Shown here: piece after piece, positions 52,594 to 63,547 of the stretch
Numbering within the stretch: the first letter of the stretch is position 1
Layout: every line of letters starts with the position of its first letter
Source: Prostheceraeus crozeri
Taxonomy: Eukaryota; Platyhelminthes; Polycladida; Euryleptidae
Length of the DNA stretch: 64,000 bases
Direction of reading: 5' to 3'
Assembly: GCA_907163375.1 (NCBI GenBank)
Contig: CAJQUW010011520.1
Location: forward strand, 124,001 to 188,000
The notes under the pieces: generated by a model
Told to the model about the DNA's origin: nothing
What the model saw: only the letters and a program-made list of their open reading frames with translations
Databases searched by the model: none
Translations under genes and position numbers: made by a program

Positions 52594-55380
52594 TTAGCCC
52601 AACATGCCAATGATGGATGGCATCTGGCGGGGTGAAAAACAACCAAACTTAAAAACGAGGAACCTATTCTTGGAGAAGGACTTAATGCAAGAATTAACCA
52701 GCAAATTATTCTTATAACCCCGTCCTTTAAAGATATCAAAAATGCCCTTAGCTCTTGATATGAAGGCGGAAGCATCAGAAGAAATCCTAGCGAATCTGAT
52801 GAGTTGGGCAGCAAAGATGTTTAAGCCAGTGTTCAAAGGCATGTTACTCTCGGGGAAAGTATACAGCACCACTGGGAAGCTGAACTCATCAACCTTATGG
52901 TAAACCTCTGTGATGTAATGGCCACCATCTTCGATCCTGATTTTAACATCCAAATAATTAACACATTTGTTGTTGTCCCCGCTTCTGCAAGCCAAGAGAT
53001 CTACCGGGTAGATTTCAGGAAGGATCTTATCAAAATGTTTGAAGTTAAACACACAAATGTCATCGACATACCTAGTGGTACGAGAGAGAAGTTTTGCTAA
53101 GCCAAATCTCCTACTCGCTAGGAGTCCCCTCACAAAATAAAACTCCCTGTAAGCCAAAAACAGGTCAGCTAAGAGCGAGCTGGAATTCCCACCCATAGGT
53201 ATGCCTCGAATTTGCTTGAAGACAAGTCCCCCGAAAGTGACAAAAGTGTTATTCAGGATAAAACTAATTGCATTAAGGAATTGGGTCTTGGACCAGCAGT
53301 GATACCCTCTGTATTTTTTATTCGAGAAGAAGGTTCTATAATAGCCAATGCAAATAAAGCTCTTGGAACTGCTAAAAATTAACTCACATAAGTCTTTCAA
53401 GGACTCCATAACCTGGTCTAAATTAAGATTCGTATAAAGTGTGGAGAAATCATAAACTTGTAAGGAGTGGCAATTCAAACACGACATCCTGTCAAGGAAT
53501 TCCCCAGAAGAGTTAATGCTCCAGAAGGCGTTCACACCAGAATTATGCTTGATGGAAAGGCAATAACTACTAAATTTGTCCCGGATCAATTGCAAACCTT
53601 TGTTCACCAGTATGGCCAAATCTTTGGAAGTGCTGTTCCTAGCACCAGCTATGAATCTACTTTTATACGGATCTTTGTGCAATTTAGGTATCCAGAAAAG
53701 TTTAGGTAAAACCATAAATTTATCTTTAACCGTTATGCCAAAGGAATCCTTGAGGGTGGTGCAATGTTCGGCAATTATGTCATTAATGGAAGAAATTACT
53801 GGTGCGTAAGTCTGATTACCAACAGCATTGAAACTTCTAAGGTCAAAGCCTAGTTCGTTCAAGAGGACAATGAGGTAATACTTCTTACACACAATGACAA
53901 AATTGTTGGCGGCCTTATCCGCCGGAGTAATGACGTAATTCTTCTGAAAGTTTGAGATGAAGTTTTTACACTCCTTAGATCTTAGTACCTCGTGCGAATG
54001 CAAAGATGGAAAGCTAGAACTCAGGAAGGAAATGCGATTTCTAATTATCTTAAGGACAGCCTCCGACCAATTCTGGAAGTCAGAATTCTTAAGGGCGTAT
54101 TTTCTGCAGGACTTTTCAATAAATGCAACTAGTGCATTTTTAACACTGACCCTAACAAAATCCCAAGACTTGTGAATAGGCTCTCTATAATTAGTGCCCT
54201 TAGCCATCAAATCCCTAAGTTTAGGGTTGGATATAATACTCAAGTCACCAGTAACCACGTGTGAAGCGGGCTTGTAGCAGAAGATGGAATCGGAACAAAG
54301 ACAAGGCTTGCTAATAAATTCTCTGATTTCATCAATAGAAGCATTCTTCAAGATCTGGTTGTAATTGAAGAGCTTCCGACCAATAGGGGTGGTGTATTTA
54401 AAGAAAACCTGTAGTGGACATTTACTACGAATTGGATTAGGCAACATACTGTTAACATGTGAATCAGCGAAAATGGAAGAAACTTTTAAGAGATCTACTT
54501 CTTTGCACTCAAAAGGGATAATAATAACTTCCCTGTCGATCTTATCAATGGAATCTTCGACTTTTAAGAATCTCGAACAGAAGGATTCGACTAGATACGA
54601 GCAGGTACCCGGCTTGCTAAGAGTAAAAGCAAGAAGTTGCTTAAGTGTGGTACGACTAAGAGACTTCAAAGTGATGTAAAATTCGTAAAACATGTTGGAA
54701 AAACAAAGGCTATTAATTTTATCGTAGAGAGACTCCAAGCATTCAGCCAAGACATTTCTCTTATTACTGCGAATCCCATGCCCTCTAGGTCTTCTAAGGA
54801 CCGGAGAAGAGAAGTACTGCTTATGTAAGGAACCTTTGGAGACACAACCAAAACCTTGAATTCTATCGTTCAAGCCAAGTGGGAAGATTGTACATAGTGT
54901 TTTAATCCAAAAATCCTCCCTCTTCAGAAGCTCCCTATCCCTAAGGTCAGAATTATCAGAGAAGTTGGAATCTACATGGTCTATAATTTGCAATTTAATG
55001 TTGCAAAAATTATGACCATCTTGTCTAAAGTGCTCATAAAGGAAAGTAGTGGGTTTTGAGGATGCATGGTAACGGTGACCATTCAACCTAGCATTTAAAG
55101 ATTGGGTGGTTTTGCCAACATATTGGAACCCGCATTCGCTGCAAGAAATGAGATAGATTACAAAGCTGGATTTGCAATCGAAAGAACCACTTAAATCTAT
55201 GAGAAAAGCCTTTCTAGTGGTGTTTGATACGAAAAAGGAAGATTTATGTATGGACCCACAACATAAGCACCCTTTTCTATTACAACTGTCAATAGAAAAG
55301 GAACCCGTGCTATCGGCTACATAAGCCTTTTTCTTAATACTGTAAGGGTAATGGTATCTAACTCTAGAAGCCGCAAGCAA
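52594..55380 (-). CDS. Naiad-type protein, copy 3
   Basis: Intact 928-residue frame, identical at the protein level to copies 2 and 4 as far as I can read. Its unit (52071-55896) has the seven-A run and C at the silent marker (53971). Confidence 0.92.
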   Translation of the reverse strand: MLAASRVRYHYPYSIKKKAYVADSTGSFSIDSCNRKGCLCCGSIHKSSFFVSNTTRKAFLIDLSGSFDCKSSFVIYLISCSECGFQYVGKTTQSLNARLNGHRYHASSKPTTFLYEHFRQDGHNFCNIKLQIIDHVDSNFSDNSDLRDRELLKREDFWIKTLCTIFPLGLNDRIQGFGCVSKGSLHKQYFSSPVLRRPRGHGIRSNKRNVLAECLESLYDKINSLCFSNMFYEFYITLKSLSRTTLKQLLAFTLSKPGTCSYLVESFCSRFLKVEDSIDKIDREVIIIPFECKEVDLLKVSSIFADSHVNSMLPNPIRSKCPLQVFFKYTTPIGRKLFNYNQILKNASIDEIREFISKPCLCSDSIFCYKPASHVVTGDLSIISNPKLRDLMAKGTNYREPIHKSWDFVRVSVKNALVAFIEKSCRKYALKNSDFQNWSEAVLKIIRNRISFLSSSFPSLHSHEVLRSKECKNFISNFQKNYVITPADKAANNFVIVCKKYYLIVLLNELGFDLRSFNAVGNQTYAPVISSINDIIAEHCTTLKDSFGITVKDKFMVLPKLFWIPKLHKDPYKSRFIAGARNSTSKDLAILVNKGLQLIRDKFSSYCLSIKHNSGVNAFWSINSSGEFLDRMSCLNCHSLQVYDFSTLYTNLNLDQVMESLKDLCELIFSSSKSFICIGYYRTFFSNKKYRGYHCWSKTQFLNAISFILNNTFVTFGGLVFKQIRGIPMGGNSSSLLADLFLAYREFYFVRGLLASRRFGLAKLLSRTTRYVDDICVFNFKHFDKILPEIYPVDLLACRSGDNNKCVNYLDVKIRIEDGGHYITEVYHKVDEFSFPVVLYTFPESNMPLNTGLNIFAAQLIRFARISSDASAFISRAKGIFDIFKGRGYKNNLLVNSCIKSFSKNRFLVFKFGCFSPRQMPSIIGMLG

Positions 55381-56419
55381 AGTTTTTATTGTTACCCCTT
55401 GTCGAATAAGGCAAAATTCTAGGACTATGTGCTCTCAAAGCCCAAGGGCAACAGGCCGGACTGTAACCTATTGGCGAGGGGCTGCCTCGCTGAGGCGGGC
55501 GTTAACAGTCAATGGATCTAAACAGACCCTCCCACCTTCACTAGCAATGCCTGGCGATTAGGATTTCGGCCAAACTCCATAATCTTATAACCGGATCAAA
55601 ACTAGCAGCTAATACAATATTGAAGGCAGTAATAGCTTATCACCTTAATACTTAGAATAACATGGAAGAAAATCAACGTCGAATCCTAAAAAATGCAAGA
55701 GTGAACGAAGAGAAAGATTGATAATAAGATCAAACCAATAAATAAATGGCAAATTGCAATAATAATAATAATATGCCTACCAGTAAAATAACTATGAGAC
55801 CTATTACAAAAAAGAATACATGTGACGTGAATAACTAATGCACTTACACTGAAAGATGGGGACTCGGTCCACACAATGCTATCAGCTCAGTACTCATTAA
55901 TCAAATTAAGACACGACACGGTTAAAAAAATTCGAAGAATCCAGGAAACGGAAGACGCCAAAGTTAAACAATTACCCTAGTGGAGAATCTTGTAAATAAT
56001 TAGGTAATTAAAAGTCATGAATGAATGAAATAATACTGACAACATAGAGTAACCTACTCTAGTATAGAGCAGGTACTGAAATACGTATAAAGGCAAGTCT
56101 ACTCAACTAAAGACGGTAAGGGAAATAAATTAAAACTTATAAACGATTTAATTTTTTATCAAACAAGAAAGAAACCTAAAAAACCAAAATTAAGTTTGCT
56201 ATGTATGGAGTCATCAGGGAGGAACCATGTGGCTGCATGAAGCAAGGTTTCGGCCCCTAACCTCCAACCTATACCACATGGCGGGGCCAGGCCAACCATA
56301 TCGAATGTACGATATGGAAGGTCTCTCCAAGCCTGAGGAAACATAGCAGAACCAAACCGAAAATAAATTTCTTAATATATTTGGACAAAAGGACGCACTT
56401 GAAACTAGAAGAGGTAATC

Positions 56420-59206
56420 TTAGCCCAACATGCCAATGATGGATGGCATCTGGCGGGGTGAAAAACAACCAAACTTAAAAACGAGGAACCTATTCTTGGA
56501 GAAGGACTTAATGCAAGAATTAACCAGCAAATTATTCTTATAACCCCGTCCTTTAAAGATATCAAAAATGCCCTTAGCTCTTGATATGAAGGCGGAAGCA
56601 TCAGAAGAAATCCTAGCGAATCTGATGAGTTGGGCAGCAAAGATGTTTAAGCCAGTGTTCAAAGGCATGTTACTCTCGGGGAAAGTATACAGCACCACTG
56701 GGAAGCTGAACTCATCAACCTTATGGTAAACCTCTGTGATGTAATGGCCACCATCTTCGATCCTGATTTTAACATCCAAATAATTAACACATTTGTTGTT
56801 GTCCCCGCTTCTGCAAGCCAAGAGATCTACCGGGTAGATTTCAGGAAGGATCTTATCAAAATGTTTGAAGTTAAACACACAAATGTCATCGACATACCTA
56901 GTGGTACGAGAGAGAAGTTTTGCTAAGCCAAATCTCCTACTCGCTAGGAGTCCCCTCACAAAATAAAACTCCCTGTAAGCCAAAAACAGGTCAGCTAAGA
57001 GCGAGCTGGAATTCCCACCCATAGGTATGCCTCGAATTTGCTTGAAGACAAGTCCCCCGAAAGTGACAAAAGTGTTATTCAGGATAAAACTAATTGCATT
57101 AAGGAATTGGGTCTTGGACCAGCAGTGATACCCTCTGTATTTTTTATTCGAGAAGAAGGTTCTATAATAGCCAATGCAAATAAAGCTCTTGGAACTGCTA
57201 AAAATTAACTCACATAAGTCTTTCAAGGACTCCATAACCTGGTCTAAATTAAGATTCGTATAAAGTGTGGAGAAATCATAAACTTGTAAGGAGTGGCAAT
57301 TCAAACACGACATCCTGTCAAGGAATTCCCCAGAAGAGTTAATGCTCCAGAAGGCGTTCACACCAGAATTATGCTTGATGGAAAGGCAATAACTACTAAA
57401 TTTGTCCCGGATCAATTGCAAACCTTTGTTCACCAGTATGGCCAAATCTTTGGAAGTGCTGTTCCTAGCACCAGCTATGAATCTACTTTTATACGGATCT
57501 TTGTGCAATTTAGGTATCCAGAAAAGTTTAGGTAAAACCATAAATTTATCTTTAACCGTTATGCCAAAGGAATCCTTGAGGGTGGTGCAATGTTCGGCAA
57601 TTATGTCATTAATGGAAGAAATTACTGGTGCGTAAGTCTGATTACCAACAGCATTGAAACTTCTAAGGTCAAAGCCTAGTTCGTTCAAGAGGACAATGAG
57701 GTAATACTTCTTACACACAATGACAAAATTGTTGGCGGCCTTATCCGCCGGAGTAATGACGTAATTCTTCTGAAAGTTTGAGATGAAGTTTTTACATTCC
57801 TTAGATCTTAGTACCTCGTGCGAATGCAAAGATGGAAAGCTAGAACTCAGGAAGGAAATGCGATTTCTAATTATCTTAAGGACAGCCTCCGACCAATTCT
57901 GGAAGTCAGAATTCTTAAGGGCGTATTTTCTGCAGGACTTTTCAATAAATGCAACTAGTGCATTTTTAACACTGACCCTAACAAAATCCCAAGACTTGTG
58001 AATAGGCTCTCTATAATTAGTGCCCTTAGCCATCAAATCCCTAAGTTTAGGGTTGGATATAATACTCAAGTCACCAGTAACCACGTGTGAAGCGGGCTTG
58101 TAGCAGAAGATGGAATCGGAACAAAGACAAGGCTTGCTAATAAATTCTCTGATTTCATCAATAGAAGCATTCTTCAAGATCTGGTTGTAATTGAAGAGCT
58201 TCCGACCAATAGGGGTGGTGTATTTAAAGAAAACCTGTAGTGGACATTTACTACGAATTGGATTAGGCAACATACTGTTAACATGTGAATCAGCGAAAAT
58301 GGAAGAAACTTTTAAGAGATCTACTTCTTTGCACTCAAAAGGGATAATAATAACTTCCCTGTCGATCTTATCAATGGAATCTTCGACTTTTAAGAATCTC
58401 GAACAGAAGGATTCGACTAGATACGAGCAGGTACCCGGCTTGCTAAGAGTAAAAGCAAGAAGTTGCTTAAGTGTGGTACGACTAAGAGACTTCAAAGTGA
58501 TGTAAAATTCGTAAAACATGTTGGAAAAACAAAGGCTATTAATTTTATCGTAGAGAGACTCCAAGCATTCAGCCAAGACATTTCTCTTATTACTGCGAAT
58601 CCCATGCCCTCTAGGTCTTCTAAGGACCGGAGAAGAGAAGTACTGCTTATGTAAGGAACCTTTGGAGACACAACCAAAACCTTGAATTCTATCGTTCAAG
58701 CCAAGTGGGAAGATTGTACATAGTGTTTTAATCCAAAAATCCTCCCTCTTCAGAAGCTCCCTATCCCTAAGGTCAGAATTATCAGAGAAGTTGGAATCTA
58801 CATGGTCTATAATTTGCAATTTAATGTTGCAAAAATTATGACCATCTTGTCTAAAGTGCTCATAAAGGAAAGTAGTGGGTTTTGAGGATGCATGGTAACG
58901 GTGACCATTCAACCTAGCATTTAAAGATTGGGTGGTTTTGCCAACATATTGGAACCCGCATTCGCTGCAAGAAATGAGATAGATTACAAAGCTGGATTTG
59001 CAATCGAAAGAACCACTTAAATCTATGAGAAAAGCCTTTCTAGTGGTGTTTGATACGAAAAAGGAAGATTTATGTATGGACCCACAACATAAGCACCCTT
59101 TTCTATTACAACTGTCAATAGAAAAGGAACCCGTGCTATCGGCTACATAAGCCTTTTTCTTAATACTGTAAGGGTAATGGTATCTAACTCTAGAAGCCGC
59201 AAGCAA
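56420..59206 (-). CDS. Naiad-type protein, copy 4
   Basis: Intact frame. Its unit (55897-59722) has the seven-A run and T at the silent marker (57797), the same combination as unit 1, although it shares Phe842 with copies 2, 3 and 5. Confidence 0.92.
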   Translation of the reverse strand: MLAASRVRYHYPYSIKKKAYVADSTGSFSIDSCNRKGCLCCGSIHKSSFFVSNTTRKAFLIDLSGSFDCKSSFVIYLISCSECGFQYVGKTTQSLNARLNGHRYHASSKPTTFLYEHFRQDGHNFCNIKLQIIDHVDSNFSDNSDLRDRELLKREDFWIKTLCTIFPLGLNDRIQGFGCVSKGSLHKQYFSSPVLRRPRGHGIRSNKRNVLAECLESLYDKINSLCFSNMFYEFYITLKSLSRTTLKQLLAFTLSKPGTCSYLVESFCSRFLKVEDSIDKIDREVIIIPFECKEVDLLKVSSIFADSHVNSMLPNPIRSKCPLQVFFKYTTPIGRKLFNYNQILKNASIDEIREFISKPCLCSDSIFCYKPASHVVTGDLSIISNPKLRDLMAKGTNYREPIHKSWDFVRVSVKNALVAFIEKSCRKYALKNSDFQNWSEAVLKIIRNRISFLSSSFPSLHSHEVLRSKECKNFISNFQKNYVITPADKAANNFVIVCKKYYLIVLLNELGFDLRSFNAVGNQTYAPVISSINDIIAEHCTTLKDSFGITVKDKFMVLPKLFWIPKLHKDPYKSRFIAGARNSTSKDLAILVNKGLQLIRDKFSSYCLSIKHNSGVNAFWSINSSGEFLDRMSCLNCHSLQVYDFSTLYTNLNLDQVMESLKDLCELIFSSSKSFICIGYYRTFFSNKKYRGYHCWSKTQFLNAISFILNNTFVTFGGLVFKQIRGIPMGGNSSSLLADLFLAYREFYFVRGLLASRRFGLAKLLSRTTRYVDDICVFNFKHFDKILPEIYPVDLLACRSGDNNKCVNYLDVKIRIEDGGHYITEVYHKVDEFSFPVVLYTFPESNMPLNTGLNIFAAQLIRFARISSDASAFISRAKGIFDIFKGRGYKNNLLVNSCIKSFSKNRFLVFKFGCFSPRQMPSIIGMLG

Positions 59207-60244
59207 AGTTTTTATTGTTACCCCTTGTCGAATAAGGCAAAATTCTAGGACTATGTGCTCTCAAAGCCCAAGGGCAACAGGCCGGACTGTAACCTATTGG
59301 CGAGGGGCTGCCTCGCTGAGGCGGGCGTTAACAGTCAATGGATCTAAACAGACCCTCCCACCTTCACTAGCAATGCCTGGCGATTAGGATTTCGGCCAAA
59401 CTCCATAATCTTATAACCGGATCAAAACTAGCAGCTAATACAATATTGAAGGCAGTAATAGCTTATCACCTTAATACTTAGAATAACATGGAAGAAAATC
59501 AACGTCGAATCCTAAAAAATGCAAGAGTGAACGAAGAGAAAGATTGATAATAAGATCAAACCAATAAATAAATGGCAAATTGCAATAATAATAATAATAT
59601 GCCTACCAGTAAAATAACTATGAGACCTATTACAAAAAAGAATACATGTGACGTGAATAACTAATGCACTTACACTGAAAGATGGGGACTCGGTCCACAC
59701 AATGCTATCAGCTCAGTACTCATTAATCAAATTAAGACACGACACGGTTAAAAAATTCGAAGAATCCAGGAAACGGAAGACGCCAAAGTTAAACAATTAC
59801 CCTAGTGGAGAATCTTGTAAATAATTAGGTAATTAAAAGTCATGAATGAATGAAATAATACTGACAACATAGAGTAACCTACTCTAGTATAGAGCAGGTA
59901 CTGAAATACGTATAAAGGCAAGTCTACTCAACTAAAGACGGTAAGGGAAATAAATTAAAACTTATAAACGATTTAATTTTTTATCAAACAAGAAAGAAAC
60001 CTAAAAAACCAAAATTAAGTTTGCTATGTATGGAGTCATCAGGGAGGAACCATGTGGCTGCATGAAGCAAGGTTTCGGCCCCTAACCTCCAACCTATACC
60101 ACATGGCGGGGCCAGGCCAACCATATCGAATGTACGATATGGAAGGTCTCTCCAAGCCTGAGGAAACATAGCAGAACCAAACCGAAAATAAATTTCTTAA
60201 TATATTTGGACAAAAGGACGCACTTGAAACTAGAAGAGGTAATC

Positions 60245-63031
60245 TTAGCCCAACATGCCAATGATGGATGGCATCTGGCGGGGTGAAAAACAACCAAACT
60301 TAAAAACGAGGAACCTATTCTTGGAGAAGGACTTAATGCAAGAATTAACCAGCAAATTATTCTTATAACCCCGTCCTTTAAAGATATCAAAAATGCCCTT
60401 AGCTCTTGATATGAAGGCGGAAGCATCAGAAGAAATCCTAGCGAATCTGATGAGTTGGGCAGCAAAGATGTTTAAGCCAGTGTTCAAAGGCATGTTACTC
60501 TCGGGGAAAGTATACAGCACCACTGGGAAGCTGAACTCATCAACCTTATGGTAAACCTCTGTGATGTAATGGCCACCATCTTCGATCCTGATTTTAACAT
60601 CCAAATAATTAACACATTTGTTGTTGTCCCCGCTTCTGCAAGCCAAGAGATCTACCGGGTAGATTTCAGGAAGGATCTTATCAAAATGTTTGAAGTTAAA
60701 CACACAAATGTCATCGACATACCTAGTGGTACGAGAGAGAAGTTTTGCTAAGCCAAATCTCCTACTCGCTAGGAGTCCCCTCACAAAATAAAACTCCCTG
60801 TAAGCCAAAAACAGGTCAGCTAAGAGCGAGCTGGAATTCCCACCCATAGGTATGCCTCGAATTTGCTTGAAGACAAGTCCCCCGAAAGTGACAAAAGTGT
60901 TATTCAGGATAAAACTAATTGCATTAAGGAATTGGGTCTTGGACCAGCAGTGATACCCTCTGTATTTTTTATTCGAGAAGAAGGTTCTATAATAGCCAAT
61001 GCAAATAAAGCTCTTGGAACTGCTAAAAATTAACTCACATAAGTCTTTCAAGGACTCCATAACCTGGTCTAAATTAAGATTCGTATAAAGTGTGGAGAAA
61101 TCATAAACTTGTAAGGAGTGGCAATTCAAACACGACATCCTGTCAAGGAATTCCCCAGAAGAGTTAATGCTCCAGAAGGCGTTCACACCAGAATTATGCT
61201 TGATGGAAAGGCAAAAACTACTAAATTTGTCCCGGATCAATTGCAAACCTTTGTTCACCAGTATGGCCAAATCTTTGGAAGTGCTGTTCCTAGCACCAGC
61301 TATGAATCTACTTTTATACGGATCTTTGTGCAATTTAGGTATCCAGAAAAGTTTAGGTAAAACCATAAATTTATCTTTAACCGTTATGCCAAAGGAATCC
61401 TTGAGGGTGGTGCAATGTTCGGCAATTATGTCATTAATGGAAGAAATTACTGGTGCGTAAGTCTGATTACCAACAGCATTGAAACTTCTAAGGTCAAAGC
61501 CTAGTTCGTTCAAGAGGACAATGAGGTAATACTTCTTACACACAATGACAAAATTGTTGGCGGCCTTATCCGCCGGAGTAATGACGTAATTCTTCTGAAA
61601 GTTTGAGATGAAGTTTTTACACTCCTTAGATCTTAGTACCTCGTGCGAATGCAAAGATGGAAAGCTAGAACTCAGGAAGGAAATGCGATTTCTAATTATC
61701 TTAAGGACAGCCTCCGACCAATTCTGGAAGTCAGAATTCTTAAGGGCGTATTTTCTGCAGGACTTTTCAATAAATGCAACTAGTGCATTTTTAACACTGA
61801 CCCTAACAAAATCCCAAGACTTGTGAATAGGCTCTCTATAATTAGTGCCCTTAGCCATCAAATCCCTAAGTTTAGGGTTGGATATAATACTCAAGTCACC
61901 AGTAACCACGTGTGAAGCGGGCTTGTAGCAGAAGATGGAATCGGAACAAAGACAAGGCTTGCTAATAAATTCTCTGATTTCATCAATAGAAGCATTCTTC
62001 AAGATCTGGTTGTAATTGAAGAGCTTCCGACCAATAGGGGTGGTGTATTTAAAGAAAACCTGTAGTGGACATTTACTACGAATTGGATTAGGCAACATAC
62101 TGTTAACATGTGAATCAGCGAAAATGGAAGAAACTTTTAAGAGATCTACTTCTTTGCACTCAAAAGGGATAATAATAACTTCCCTGTCGATCTTATCAAT
62201 GGAATCTTCGACTTTTAAGAATCTCGAACAGAAGGATTCGACTAGATACGAGCAGGTACCCGGCTTGCTAAGAGTAAAAGCAAGAAGTTGCTTAAGTGTG
62301 GTACGACTAAGAGACTTCAAAGTGATGTAAAATTCGTAAAACATGTTGGAAAAACAAAGGCTATTAATTTTATCGTAGAGAGACTCCAAGCATTCAGCCA
62401 AGACATTTCTCTTATTACTGCGAATCCCATGCCCTCTAGGTCTTCTAAGGACCGGAGAAGAGAAGTACTGCTTATGTAAGGAACCTTTGGAGACACAACC
62501 AAAACCTTGAATTCTATCGTTCAAGCCAAGTGGGAAGATTGTACATAGTGTTTTAATCCAAAAATCCTCCCTCTTCAGAAGCTCCCTATCCCTAAGGTCA
62601 GAATTATCAGAGAAGTTGGAATCTACATGGTCTATAATTTGCAATTTAATGTTGCAAAAATTATGACCATCTTGTCTAAAGTGCTCATAAAGGAAAGTAG
62701 TGGGTTTTGAGGATGCATGGTAACGGTGACCATTCAACCTAGCATTTAAAGATTGGGTGGTTTTGCCAACATATTGGAACCCGCATTCGCTGCAAGAAAT
62801 GAGATAGATTACAAAGCTGGATTTGCAATCGAAAGAACCACTTAAATCTATGAGAAAAGCCTTTCTAGTGGTGTTTGATACGAAAAAGGAAGATTTATGT
62901 ATGGACCCACAACATAAGCACCCTTTTCTATTACAACTGTCAATAGAAAAGGAACCCGTGCTATCGGCTACATAAGCCTTTTTCTTAATACTGTAAGGGT
63001 AATGGTATCTAACTCTAGAAGCCGCAAGCAA
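60245..63031 (-). CDS. Naiad-type protein, copy 5
   Basis: Intact frame with one private substitution, Tyr606 to Phe (T>A on the plus strand near 61216), between the IPKLHK block and motif A. Its unit (59723-63547) has the six-A run and C at the silent marker (61622), the same combination as unit 2. Confidence 0.92.
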   Translation of the reverse strand: MLAASRVRYHYPYSIKKKAYVADSTGSFSIDSCNRKGCLCCGSIHKSSFFVSNTTRKAFLIDLSGSFDCKSSFVIYLISCSECGFQYVGKTTQSLNARLNGHRYHASSKPTTFLYEHFRQDGHNFCNIKLQIIDHVDSNFSDNSDLRDRELLKREDFWIKTLCTIFPLGLNDRIQGFGCVSKGSLHKQYFSSPVLRRPRGHGIRSNKRNVLAECLESLYDKINSLCFSNMFYEFYITLKSLSRTTLKQLLAFTLSKPGTCSYLVESFCSRFLKVEDSIDKIDREVIIIPFECKEVDLLKVSSIFADSHVNSMLPNPIRSKCPLQVFFKYTTPIGRKLFNYNQILKNASIDEIREFISKPCLCSDSIFCYKPASHVVTGDLSIISNPKLRDLMAKGTNYREPIHKSWDFVRVSVKNALVAFIEKSCRKYALKNSDFQNWSEAVLKIIRNRISFLSSSFPSLHSHEVLRSKECKNFISNFQKNYVITPADKAANNFVIVCKKYYLIVLLNELGFDLRSFNAVGNQTYAPVISSINDIIAEHCTTLKDSFGITVKDKFMVLPKLFWIPKLHKDPYKSRFIAGARNSTSKDLAILVNKGLQLIRDKFSSFCLSIKHNSGVNAFWSINSSGEFLDRMSCLNCHSLQVYDFSTLYTNLNLDQVMESLKDLCELIFSSSKSFICIGYYRTFFSNKKYRGYHCWSKTQFLNAISFILNNTFVTFGGLVFKQIRGIPMGGNSSSLLADLFLAYREFYFVRGLLASRRFGLAKLLSRTTRYVDDICVFNFKHFDKILPEIYPVDLLACRSGDNNKCVNYLDVKIRIEDGGHYITEVYHKVDEFSFPVVLYTFPESNMPLNTGLNIFAAQLIRFARISSDASAFISRAKGIFDIFKGRGYKNNLLVNSCIKSFSKNRFLVFKFGCFSPRQMPSIIGMLG

Positions 63032-63547
63032 AGTTTTTATTGTTACCCCTTGTCGAATAAGGCAAAATTCTAGGACTATGTGCTCTCAAAGCCCAAGGGC
63101 AACAGGCCGGACTGTAACCTATTGGCGAGGGGCTGCCTCGCTGAGGCGGGCGTTAACAGTCAATGGATCTAAACAGACCCTCCCACCTTCACTAGCAATG
63201 CCTGGCGATTAGGATTTCGGCCAAACTCCATAATCTTATAACCGGATCAAAACTAGCAGCTAATACAATATTGAAGGCAGTAATAGCTTATCACCTTAAT
63301 ACTTAGAATAACATGGAAGAAAATCAACGTCGAATCCTAAAAAATGCAAGAGTGAACGAAGAGAAAGATTGATAATAAGATCAAACCAATAAATAAATGG
63401 CAAATTGCAATAATAATAATAATATGCCTACCAGTAAAATAACTATGAGACCTATTACAAAAAAGAATACATGTGACGTGAATAACTAATGCACTTACAC
63501 TGAAAGATGGGGACTCGGTCCACACAATGCTATCAGCTCAGTACTCA